This document shows positions 1-6,900 of a stretch of DNA of 9,687 bases, one piece after another. Location: assembly GCA_031278405.1 (NCBI GenBank), contig JAITKL010000022.1, forward strand, positions 1 through 9,687. Direction: 5' to 3'. Position numbers and translations under genes: made by a program. This DNA comes from Endomicrobium sp. GTDB lineage: Bacteria; Elusimicrobiota; Endomicrobiia; Endomicrobiales; Endomicrobiaceae. A model generated the notes under the pieces. That model worked only from the letters and a program-made list of their open reading frames with translations, was not told the origin of the DNA and made no database searches. The stretch's first letter is position 1. Each line of letters begins with the position of its first letter.

Positions 1-2
1 AA

Positions 3-92
3 ATTCCAGACTTAGCTATAAACGTGGCAAAGATACTTTTTAACGAATTAACGAAACAAAAAAACTATGTAAAATCTATAATGTTTATTTAA
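3..92 (+). CDS. C-terminal end of an unidentified upstream gene (partial)
   Basis: An open frame enters from the left edge and ends at TAA 90-92. It encodes 29 residues that start IPDLAINVAKILFNEL and end in SIMFI. The alternation of hydrophobic and charged residues looks like a real protein end, not random AT-rich sequence, and the other two + frames are short or interrupted here. The pattern faintly recalls the last helix of LacI-type or periplasmic-binding folds, but that is too weak to name a family. Since the next gene is a pseudogene, this could also be the tail of a decayed gene. It ends about 58 bases before the first recognisable mutS codons. Confidence 0.4.
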   Translation: MPDLAINVAKILFNELTKQKNYVKSIMFI

Positions 93-149
93 AAATTCAT
101 AAATTCATATCTTAAAAAAACAAAACTCTAGATAATCTCAACGAGAGAA

Positions 150-1600
150 ATATCTTCCAAGAAGTTGACGCCCTTAATTTTAGACAGTATTACAGTACAG
201 TATTAAAAACAAATATCCGGGTGTGATTTTGTTTTTCAGACTCGGCGATTTTTATGAAATGTTCGGGAGGGGAGACACTCTATGGACTGTTATGGATTCA
301 AGATTTTGCAGTAAGTATTAAAGTTTATATTCTATAATGTGAATGATTTTTTTCTTTGATTTAAAACTCAAAAAAATAATAATAGATAGAACATTTTGAC
401 GAAGACTCATTCAAGGATTTTGGATTAAATCAAAAAGAAATTATTCGCGCTTGTGGCGCTTTGGTTTCCTACATAAAAGAAATGCAATCGCAAGGCGCCG
501 GAATTGAAGTACATAAATAATTCGAATTTCATGTACTTAACGGTCGCTATAAAAATCTTGAGCTATTTACCTCTTTGACAAATGGTAAATTTGAAAATTC
601 TTTGGCTACCAGAGTAAAACATAATTTGGAGCAAGGACTATACGCAGATAATTCACTAAACCGTTTGCTAGATGTGTCCAAGATAGAGAATAGACAAATC
701 TTGAGACAAAGGAAAGAGAGTCTTCAGTAATCAATAATCTTAAAATAGGATATACTTCCTATATAGAAGTAAGCAAATCTAATCTGACTTTAATTCCAAA
801 ACATTACGTTTGTAAATAGACAGTTGCTACTGGCGAGAGATATATAACGGAACGAGTTAAAATCATTGGAAGAAAAGATACTTTCTTCTCAGGAAAAAAT
901 TCTAAGGCTTGAAAGTGATATTTTAACTCTTTAAGACAGGGACTTTCCTTATATAGATCATATATTTTAAAGACTTCGCAAATTATTTCAGAAATAGACG
1001 TGTTTTGTGGGGGGGGTACTTCAGACACTTTAGAGTACAATTATGTCTGTCCAAAATTTCAAACAGTAAAGAGCTTTCCATCAAAGAGGGAAGACATCCA
1101 GTTGTTGAAAGAATATTAAAAACAGGCAATTTACAGCAAACGACATTTTTTAATGAACAATCAAAATAATGATTCTTGCAGGTCCAATATGTCTGGTAAA
1201 TCAACTTATCTTAGACAGGTAGTTCTTTATTGTGATAATGGCTCAGATAGGTTCTTTCATTCCTGCGTCTAAAGCTGAAATAGATATTGTTGACAGAATA
1301 TTTACGTGTGTAGAAGCTGGAGATAATCTTGCTGCCAGCGAGTCAACTAAGTCTTATGGCATACATGTGGCAAAAATTGCGGAGATGCCTCATTAAGTGA
1401 TCAAGTGATAGAAAAAGCCCTATAAGATTTTAAATAAAATTGATTCTGCAGCTAAGTCTCAAAAGACAATGATAGACAGATGGATTTTTATGTTAGTCTG
1501 AGCTTCAAGAACCTCAGATTTTAGTAGAATTAAGAAATGTTGATTAAACATCGACGCTTTCAATTTACTCTGTCAATAGAAGAAAAATATATAAATATTT
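150..1600 (+). pseudogene. mutS: Decayed mutS (DNA mismatch recognition ATPase)
   Basis: MutS recognises mismatches and recruits MutL. Its fragments can be read in family order across the three + frames. KKLTPL (about 159-176) then RQYY (182-193) give the N-terminus, and YPGVILFFRLGDFYEMFG (214-267) is the mismatch-binding Phe-X-Glu region. FKDFGLNQKEIIRACGALVSYIKEM (about 409-486) is domain II. NLELFTSLTNGKFENSLA (about 559-612) and GERYIT are core and clamp, and SEIDVF, GRHPVVE and LAGP-MSGKSTYLRQ are the ATPase start. [20 protein letters not shown] and [11 protein letters not shown] follow, and LQEPQILVELRNVD (about 1503-1545) is near the C-terminus. Damage includes many frameshifts, an in-frame TAG at 817-819 (probably former CAG), a one-base loss in the Walker A codons near 1185, and a deletion near 1350 that removes Walker B. 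An intact protein would need about 850 codons, so much is lost. The start codon is not visible; ATA at 150 is a possible former ATG. Both ends are approximate. Open frames on the opposite strand here are shadows. Confidence 0.93.
1009..1016 (+). repeat. G8 homopolymer tract inside the mutS pseudogene
   Basis: Eight consecutive G bases lie in a strongly AT-rich region, just after the SEIDVF coding segment. In the intact genes of this window runs of G are no longer than four. It is probably a slippage product in unselected DNA. The reading frame before and after still matches MutS (SEIDVFCGGGTSDTLEYNY), so its net length change appears to be a multiple of three. Confidence 0.7.
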
Positions 1601-2053
1601 GTTTTCAGGAAACCATTAATAAAATAGCTGTGTGGGGTGGGGTGTAGAACACTTCTAATAGCTTTCATGAAAATATAAAAGTTTTGGGACAAATTTTTGA
1701 CGTATCGTATATTGTTGTTGAAAATAAATGAGGCAATTTGTATATTTTTGATCAACACACTGTTGTGGAAAGAGTAAGGCGTGAAGCTTATCTTTCTCAG
1801 ATAAAAACTCAATCTTTGAATCTGCAACAGTTGTTTATTCCTGAAACTTTTGACATATCTCCTAGCAGAGTGGCAGCTCTCAAAGTAAATATTACTTTGT
1901 TTAATGAGCTAGAAATAATTGTTGAAGAGTTTAGTTATAATTCATTTAGAAGTACTGTATATCACGCCGCAACCATCCTTTTACTTGTTCCCATGGCAGA
2001 CCTACAGCTTATAGAATTTTAGACGAATGAGAGAAACCTTTAAACGTAAATAA
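1591..2053 (+). pseudogene. mutL: Decayed mutL (mismatch repair ATPase), ATPase domain deleted
   Basis: MutL couples MutS to strand incision. The frame at about 1591-1629 reads INICFQETINKIA, the conserved MutL start (normally followed by AGEV). The same frame runs directly into the linker and C-terminal dimerisation domain: FHENIKVLGQIFDVSYIVVE (1663-1722), then LYIFDQHTVVERVR. Practically the whole GHKL ATPase domain has therefore been removed in frame. Further damage: TAG at 1645-1647, TGA at 1729-1731, and a deletion plus frameshift near 1970 that joins YHAA to HPFTCSHGRPTAYRILDE (the family's CPHGRP motif). A one-base loss near 2027 then puts the final RETFKRK in another frame, ending at TAA 2051-2053. 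The open stretch from 1738 to 2022 is only the longest surviving piece. It lies between mutS and miaA, a common mutL position. Confidence 0.93.
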
Positions 2054-2065
2054 ACGGACTTAAAT

Positions 2066-2932
2066 ATGAGAAACACGATAATAGTTATCTCAGGACCTAC
2101 TGCAAGTGGAAAAACAAAAAAAGCTGTTGAAATTTGCAAAGAAATAAACGGAGAAATAATCTCTTGCGATTCAAGGCAAGTTTATAAATATTTAGACGTC
2201 GGAACAAATAAAGAAGGTGTTTTTATACAAGACGGCATTCGTAAAATTGGAAAAATATGCCAGTTCTTGACGGATATTATAAACCCAAATGAAAATTATA
2301 ATGCAATACAATTTGTTAAAGATGCAGATTCAAAAATATCTAAAATTATTAAGAATGGAAAAGTACCTGTTATAGTAGGCGGTACTGGATTATATATAAA
2401 AGCTTTACTTTACGGTCTTGACGAGATGCCAAAAGCCGATGAGTCTGTGCGAAAAGAATTGAAAAGTAAAACTCAAAGGGAATTGTATGAGAGTCTTTTA
2501 AAGTTAGATCCTGTTGCGGCAGAGAAAAATAAAAGAAATCCTCAAAGATTACTTAGAACATTGGAAATTAACATGCTTTCAGGGAAAACCATGGAAGCGC
2601 TTATTAAGAAGCCTAAAGCTTCAAGATATAATTTTAAGCATTATAGTCTTATAGTTGAAAATGATGTTCTTTATGATAGAATTAATTCAAGATGTAAGCT
2701 GATGATAGAAAAAGGAATGATAGAAGAGACAATTAAGATTTTAGATATGGGGTATGATAAAAATTGTCATGCATTGAGCGGAATAGGTTATAAACATGTA
2801 ATTCAATGTCTTGATAAAAAAATTTCAATAGAAGAATTGATAACGGCTTTTGCAAAAGACACAAGACATTACGCTAAGCGCCAAAAAACTTGGTTTAAAG
2901 CTCAGCCTGACATTGAATTTGTATTAGGTTAG
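2066..2932 (+). CDS. miaA: tRNA dimethylallyltransferase MiaA
   Basis: MiaA transfers a dimethylallyl group from DMAPP to N6 of A37 in tRNAs that read codons starting with U. This is the first step towards ms2i6A and it stabilises codon-anticodon pairing. The 288 residues hold the P-loop GPTASGKT (10-17), the catalytic and anticodon-recognition segment DSRQVYK (35-41), GGTGLYIKALLYGLD (105-119) and the C-terminal signature TRHYAKRQKTWF (266-277). All are intact; the length is slightly under the usual 300 or so. The common PHHLID-type segment reads QFLTDI here, a mild divergence. ATG 2066 begins 12 bases after the mutL remnant, with no clear Shine-Dalgarno sequence. It precedes murJ by 10 bases. 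The gene is clearly under selection although mutS and mutL just upstream are dead, so it presumably has an inherited or new promoter within the pseudogene DNA. Confidence 0.95.
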   Translation: MRNTIIVISGPTASGKTKKAVEICKEINGEIISCDSRQVYKYLDVGTNKEGVFIQDGIRKIGKICQFLTDIINPNENYNAIQFVKDADSKISKIIKNGKVPVIVGGTGLYIKALLYGLDEMPKADESVRKELKSKTQRELYESLLKLDPVAAEKNKRNPQRLLRTLEINMLSGKTMEALIKKPKASRYNFKHYSLIVENDVLYDRINSRCKLMIEKGMIEETIKILDMGYDKNCHALSGIGYKHVIQCLDKKISIEELITAFAKDTRHYAKRQKTWFKAQPDIEFVLG

Positions 2933-2942
2933 GTTTGTAAAT

Positions 2943-4475
2943 ATGGAACATAAAACTCTTATAAAAAATGTAGGGAAAACTTCTTTTGGGACAATCCTTT
3001 CAAGAATTATCGGATACATAAGGGACATGCTTGTCGCCTATTTTTTTGGAACGGGTGCGTTTGCCGACGCTTTTTATGTAGCTTTTAAAATATCCAACTT
3101 TTTTAGAGGGATATTTGGCGAAGGTTCATTTTCAGCGGCTTTTGTGCCTGTATTTAGTGAATATTTGCATACAAAAGATAAAAGAGAAACGCAAAAATTT
3201 TTGAATATTGTTTTTACGGCGTTGTTTATAACTCTTTTCATGGTATCAATTTTGGGCATATTTTTTGCTCCAGCGCTGACAAAGGTAATAGCTTTGGGAT
3301 TTACAAATAACCCTGAGAAAATGCAACTTACTATAGATCTTACGAGATTGATGTTTCCGTTTATTATTTTTATTTGTCTTGCTGCCTTTTTACTTGCAAT
3401 GCTCAATACTTTACATTCTTTTTTTATACCTGCTTTTGCTCCGTCAATGCTAAGTTTTTCTGAGATTTTTTATATGCTGGCTGTTGCTCCGATTCTTATT
3501 TCAGAAAACCAGATCAAAGGTCTTGCCGTAAGCGTTATAGTAGGTGGTGCTTTGCACTTTTTTGTTCAGTACCCCAAACTTAAAAGTTTAGGTTGGCATC
3601 TAAAATTTATGTTGGATTTAAAGCATCCCGGAATAAAGAAGATAGCTATTCTCATGTTGCCGTCTTTAGTCGGGTTATCCGTGGATCAGATTAATGTTTT
3701 TGTAGATAATATTTGCGTAACATTATTTTCTTCTGGAGCTGTATCAGCTCTCTACTATTCCAATAGAGTTATACAGCTGCCTCTTGCTATTTTTGGTTCG
3801 GCTTTTGCCGCCGTTTCTTTACCGGCTATGTCAAAAGCTTATGCTCAGAAAGATATGGCTGCTCTAAAAAATTCTCTTCATTATTCAGTTAGGTTTATAA
3901 ACTTTGCTTTGTTTCCAGCAGCAGCAGGACTCATGACCATAGGATTGCCGATAATTAAGTTTTTATTTGAGCATGGAAGATTTTCATATGCGGGATCTAT
4001 TATGACTAACAATGCTTTATTTTATTATTCTTTAGGTCTCCCTGCTTACGCTGCGACAAAAATTTTTGCTAACGCATTTTATTCGTTCCAAGATACTAAA
4101 ACGCCTGTAAAAATTGCTATCTGGGCTATGATTTTGCATATTGTTCTATGCATAATCTTGATGCGTCCTATGAGTGTTGGCGGACTTGCTCTTGCCACAG
4201 CTTTGTCTTCTTATTTTAATTTTATACTGCTTGCGATATATTTGAGGAGGCATATAGGAAGATTTGGCTTGAGGTTGATAATATTTTCTTCTTGCAAGTC
4301 ATTCATTTCTTCAATAATTGCTGCTATTGCAGCTTGGAATGCTTGCAAAGTATCTGACAACTTATTTGTTTCAGTACCTGCTGCTATAGCTTTGAGCTTA
4401 GTTGTCTTTGTTGTATCGTCATCTATTTTGAGATCTGAAGAGCTTAAGATATTTAAAAATGCCTTTGTCAGATAA
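2943..4475 (+). CDS. murJ: Lipid II flippase MurJ (MviN family)
   Basis: MurJ is an inner-membrane MOP-superfamily flippase that moves lipid II from cytoplasm to periplasm for peptidoglycan synthesis. The 510-residue protein has the family length and is almost entirely hydrophobic helices (about 13-14 are expected). The N-terminal signature is clear: SRIIGYIRDMLVAYFFGTG (about 20-38), then ADAFYVAFKISNFFRGIFGE and GSFSAAFVPVFSEYL. Other typical segments are SALYYSNRVIQLPLAIFGSA and SLGLPAYAATKIFANAFYSF followed by QDTKTPVK. The start at ATG 2943 fits the family N-terminus; the sequence before it (TAGGTTTGTAAAT) holds at best a weak ribosome-binding site. It lies 10 bases after miaA and 14 bases before uvrC, so cotranscription is likely. 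Its retention implies that the organism still makes peptidoglycan. Reverse-strand open frames inside it are shadows. Confidence 0.95.
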   Translation: MEHKTLIKNVGKTSFGTILSRIIGYIRDMLVAYFFGTGAFADAFYVAFKISNFFRGIFGEGSFSAAFVPVFSEYLHTKDKRETQKFLNIVFTALFITLFMVSILGIFFAPALTKVIALGFTNNPEKMQLTIDLTRLMFPFIIFICLAAFLLAMLNTLHSFFIPAFAPSMLSFSEIFYMLAVAPILISENQIKGLAVSVIVGGALHFFVQYPKLKSLGWHLKFMLDLKHPGIKKIAILMLPSLVGLSVDQINVFVDNICVTLFSSGAVSALYYSNRVIQLPLAIFGSAFAAVSLPAMSKAYAQKDMAALKNSLHYSVRFINFALFPAAAGLMTIGLPIIKFLFEHGRFSYAGSIMTNNALFYYSLGLPAYAATKIFANAFYSFQDTKTPVKIAIWAMILHIVLCIILMRPMSVGGLALATALSSYFNFILLAIYLRRHIGRFGLRLIIFSSCKSFISSIIAAIAAWNACKVSDNLFVSVPAAIALSLVVFVVSSSILRSEELKIFKNAFVR

Positions 4476-4489
4476 GAGGGCGAACATTT

Positions 4490-5788
4490 ATGTCTGTATG
4501 TGAAAATAAAAAACTTGAACAGATTCCAAAACTTCCAGGTGTTTACATAATGCGCGATGGGATAGGAAATATAATCTATATCGGTAAGGCTAAAAGTCTT
4601 AAAGATAGACTGTCATCGTATTTCAATGCAGACATAAATTCAAAATCAGCTGCTATTATAACAGCTATGTGTAAGATAGATTATATTTTATGCACTTCAG
4701 AAAGAGAATCGTTGATTATTGAAAGACAATTGATAAATAAGATTAAACCATACTTTAATTCTATGTGGAAAGACGACAAGTCTTATCCTTATATAAAGTT
4801 TTCAGTAAATGAAGATTTTCCACGTTTAACGTTTACAAGAAAAAGAATTGCCGATGGTTCTTTGTATTTTGGACCGTATCCTCAACTTTCCTATATTAAA
4901 AAACTTGTCCGTTGGCTTATAAAGTTTTTTAAAATTTGCCCGTGCAAATTAAATTTTATGCAATGCGAACTTCCTGAAGAAAAAGAGGTTAAATCTTGCA
5001 TATACTACCACACGGGTATGTGTTATGCTCCGTGTATGGGTAAGATTACTAAAGAAGAGTATAAAAACAAAATAAAAGATGTGGTGTTGTTTTTAAATGG
5101 AAGATTTAAGAAATTGGAAGACGAGTGGCAAACACGTATGTTTAATTTAAGCAATAATATGCGTTACGAAGAGGCTAAAGAAGTAAGAGACAGACTTTAT
5201 GCTATTGAGAATATGTCTGAAAGAGTGATGATTAACGAAATTACTCAAGATGAAATAAACAATTCTATTCAAAGAGCGGGCAGCATAAATGAATTGAAAA
5301 AAGTTTTAGGATTGAAAAATTCTCCTGTCGTTATAGAGGGTTTTGATAACTCAAACATACAAGGCACAAATGCTGTTGCCTCAATGGTTAGATTTCACAA
5401 TGGCATAGCTGATAAAAAAAACTATAGACGTTTTAAGATAAAAACTGTGGAAGGCACAGATGATTTTGCCACTATGCGAGAAGTTGTTTTTAGAAGATAT
5501 TCGTCGTTAATTAGAAAAAATGAAAAGCTGCCTGATTTAATTTTGATTGATGGAGGAAAAGGACAACTTAGAGCAGCCGCAAGTGCTTTGGAAGAGTTTC
5601 AGGTTAACATACCGATAATTTCTTTGGCAAAAAAAAATGAAGAAATATTTTTTCCTACTAAGGACAAAGCATTAATTTTAAGCAAGCATTCTGAAGCTTT
5701 AAAACTCTTGCAATCGGTAAGAGACGAATCTCATAGGTTTGCGTTAAATTATCACAGACATATGAGAAAAAAAGATCTTTTTGCCTAA
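4490..5788 (+). CDS. uvrC: Excinuclease ABC subunit C, short form lacking HhH domain and most of the linker
   Basis: UvrC makes the 3' and 5' incisions around lesions bound by UvrB. At 432 residues it is far below the usual 600 or so. The GIY-YIG nuclease is complete: GVY 17-19, YIGKAKSLKDR 30-40 and E78. Cysteines C152, C170, C178 and C182 match the spacing of the cluster-binding cysteines of other UvrC proteins. The UVR motif for UvrB contact is at about 205-240. The RNase H-like 5' nuclease keeps FDNSNIQGT (D286), LILIDGGKGQL (D354) and DESHRFA (H415). Only about 45 residues separate the UVR motif from D286, against about 160 in E. coli UvrC. The protein stops 17 residues after H415, so the tandem helix-hairpin-helix DNA-binding domain is absent, and I see no HhH coding in the downstream 110 bases. 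The frame is otherwise clean. GAGGG at 4476-4480, 9 bases before ATG 4490, is the best Shine-Dalgarno in the window. It may be a functional compact form or early erosion. Confidence 0.93.
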   Translation: MSVCENKKLEQIPKLPGVYIMRDGIGNIIYIGKAKSLKDRLSSYFNADINSKSAAIITAMCKIDYILCTSERESLIIERQLINKIKPYFNSMWKDDKSYPYIKFSVNEDFPRLTFTRKRIADGSLYFGPYPQLSYIKKLVRWLIKFFKICPCKLNFMQCELPEEKEVKSCIYYHTGMCYAPCMGKITKEEYKNKIKDVVLFLNGRFKKLEDEWQTRMFNLSNNMRYEEAKEVRDRLYAIENMSERVMINEITQDEINNSIQRAGSINELKKVLGLKNSPVVIEGFDNSNIQGTNAVASMVRFHNGIADKKNYRRFKIKTVEGTDDFATMREVVFRRYSSLIRKNEKLPDLILIDGGKGQLRAAASALEEFQVNIPIISLAKKNEEIFFPTKDKALILSKHSEALKLLQSVRDESHRFALNYHRHMRKKDLFA

Positions 5789-5871
5789 TTAAAATTGTTT
5801 AAAATTGTATTTGTGTTTAAATGAAAAATATAAAAATGCAAAAATAGTTTTTAAGGACTTTCCCTTATAAA

Positions 5872-5898
5872 TTGACTAAAAAGGCATAAATTTATATT
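5872..5898 (+). promoter_or_regulatory. Possible promoter upstream of the alkyltransferase gene
   Basis: TTGACT (5872-5877) is followed after 15 bases by TATATT (5893-5898). This is the best sigma-70-like pair in the 111-base gap after uvrC. The spacing is short, and the -10 element touches ATG 5900. If real, transcription would start inside the annotated frame and favour the next in-frame ATG at 5933. In this AT-rich DNA the match could be chance. The rest of the gap shows no convincing terminator hairpin, only a short TTAAAATTG-type direct repeat near 5790-5807. Confidence 0.3.
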
Positions 5899-5899
5899 T

Positions 5900-6223
5900 A
5901 TGAAAAAAATACCAAAATATATTATTAAAAAAATGACTAAATATCCTGACTTTTATAAGAAAGTTTGGACTGTTTGTTTTGAAATACCTGCGGGTAAAAC
6001 ATTGACGTATAAACAAATTGCGGAAAAAATAGGCTATCCCAAAGCTGCAAGAGCTGTAGGAACCGCATTGGCAAATAATCCTTTTGCTCCACTAATTCCT
6101 TGCCACAGGGTTATAAGAAGTGACGGTAAGCTTGGAGGATATTCCGCTTCAGGTGGCTTGAAGAAAAAACAAGCAATGCTTAAATGTGAAAAGGAAACAG
6201 GAAAAAATGCTTCGTTGGATTAA
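5900..6223 (+). CDS. ogt: O6-alkylguanine-DNA alkyltransferase, single-domain (Ogt/MGMT family)
   Basis: This family transfers an alkyl group from O6 of guanine (or O4 of thymine) to its own cysteine, a one-turnover direct repair. The 107 residues correspond to the C-terminal DNA-binding and catalytic domain only; classical Ogt has about 170 residues with an extra N-terminal domain. The nucleophile motif IPCHRVI is intact with C68, so this is not a cysteine-less alkyltransferase-like protein. The helix-turn-helix TYKQIAEKIGYPKAARAVGTAL (Y37, and R51 as likely arginine finger) and the substrate-pocket stretch LGGYSASGG follow the family. ATG 5900 is given as the start; ATG 5933 (MTKYPDFYKK) is equally plausible, because homology begins near FYKKVW. 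Its 3' end overlaps the next gene by 17 bases, suggesting coupled expression. With mutS and mutL dead, it is one of the remaining repair functions. The gene symbol is by family only. Confidence 0.9.
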   Translation: MKKIPKYIIKKMTKYPDFYKKVWTVCFEIPAGKTLTYKQIAEKIGYPKAARAVGTALANNPFAPLIPCHRVIRSDGKLGGYSASGGLKKKQAMLKCEKETGKNASLD

Positions 6224-6869
6224 AGATAAGCATAGAAACGCTGTTATGAACATGTCTATAGACGAGATGTTATTTAACGAATATAGCGCCATTCCTGTTT
6301 TAAGAACTTATTGTTGGGATAATTCTTATACAACTATAGGCTATTTTCAAAAAGCAAAGGATGTTGTTGCAAAGGGTTTTGTAAGAAGATTTACTAGTGG
6401 TCTTATGGTAAATCATCAGCATGACGTTTCGTATTGCTTCGTTGCTTCGTCAAAATATTGGAATGTTTATGACCAAAATGAGACTTATAAGATTATTCAT
6501 TCAGCTATAAAAAAAGCTTTGCAAGAATGTGGAATTTATGCGAGTATGCTTGAAGAAAAAATGGATCACGTGGATAATATTTGTATAAATACCTTTTATA
6601 CTAATGATTTAGTTTTTCAAGGTAAAAAAATTGTAGGATCATGCCTTAGAAGAAGAGGTGACAAGTTTATTGTTCAAGGATCTATCCATGTTCATTTAGA
6701 GATAGAGACAGATACCACAGATTTGTTTTTAAAATTGTTTGCTAAAAATTTGTCAGCTACCATGAATAAAGATTTAACTGAAACAACTTTAAAGAAATCC
6801 GATATTGAAAAAGCTTTGATAATAGCTGAAGAAAGATATTCAAATGCTTTATGGAACAATAAATATTGA
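6207..6869 (+). CDS. Lipoate-protein ligase / octanoyltransferase-like protein, divergent
   Basis: The protein has about 220 residues and belongs to the biotin/lipoate ligase fold (LplA/LipM/LipB group), which attaches lipoate or octanoate to the lysine of E2 or GcvH lipoyl domains. Visible in order are NMSIDEML (15-22), PVLRTYCWDN followed by TTIGYFQ (family: LR.Y.W and .S.GYFQ), VRRFTSGLMVNHQHDVSYCF (59-78) and DLVFQGKKIVGSCLRRRG (134-151), with K141 at the usual catalytic lysine position, then QGSIHVH. The normally strict RRxTGGGAVxH loop that binds the acyl-adenylate has become RRFTSGLMVNH, so two of three glycines are changed. Activity or substrate may therefore differ. C126 lies near where LipM-type enzymes carry a cysteine, but I cannot align it with certainty. 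I prefer ATG 6207, with AGGA at 6199-6202, over GTG 6186. Both overlap the alkyltransferase gene. Confidence 0.82.
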   Translation: MLRWIKDKHRNAVMNMSIDEMLFNEYSAIPVLRTYCWDNSYTTIGYFQKAKDVVAKGFVRRFTSGLMVNHQHDVSYCFVASSKYWNVYDQNETYKIIHSAIKKALQECGIYASMLEEKMDHVDNICINTFYTNDLVFQGKKIVGSCLRRRGDKFIVQGSIHVHLEIETDTTDLFLKLFAKNLSATMNKDLTETTLKKSDIEKALIIAEERYSNALWNNKY

Positions 6870-6892
6870 TTAACTTTTAGATAATTTATAAA
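6866..6892 (+). promoter_or_regulatory. Possible promoter of the CpXC gene, leaderless geometry
   Basis: TTGATT (6866-6871) and TATAAA (6887-6892) are separated by 15 bases. The -10 element ends 8 bases before ATG 6901, so transcription would begin at or next to the start codon. There is no Shine-Dalgarno sequence in the 31-base gap after the lipoate-ligase-like gene. The spacer is short and the region AT-rich, so this is a tentative call, supported by the similar arrangement before coaD. Confidence 0.35.
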
Positions 6893-6900
6893 ATTTTTGC

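Noticed and set aside
938..955. Near-repeat of GGACTTTCCTTATA here and GGACTTTCCCTTATA at about 5854-5868
   Set aside because: Only two copies, not identical, and the first lies within a stretch still matching MutS coding. Probably chance in AT-rich DNA.
804..1827. Three open frames on the - strand across the mutS/mutL region (804-1040, 983-1204, 1573-1827)
   Set aside because: Their translations show no recognisable motif, while the + strand of the same DNA encodes ordered MutS and MutL fragments. They are antisense shadows.
1738..2022. A small intact protein gene starting at TTG 1738
   Set aside because: It is the longest unbroken piece of the mutL C-terminal domain. The MutL frame continues upstream through the TGA at 1729, and the true end is frameshifted.
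3074..3406. 110-codon - strand frame inside murJ
   Set aside because: Shadow of the strongly matching MurJ coding frame; no independent motif. The - strand frame 7796-8038 inside the SpoVG-like gene was rejected for the same reason.
5789..5899. Terminator or small RNA in the gap after uvrC
   Set aside because: No GC-containing hairpin followed by a T-run was found; only AT-rich short repeats are visible.
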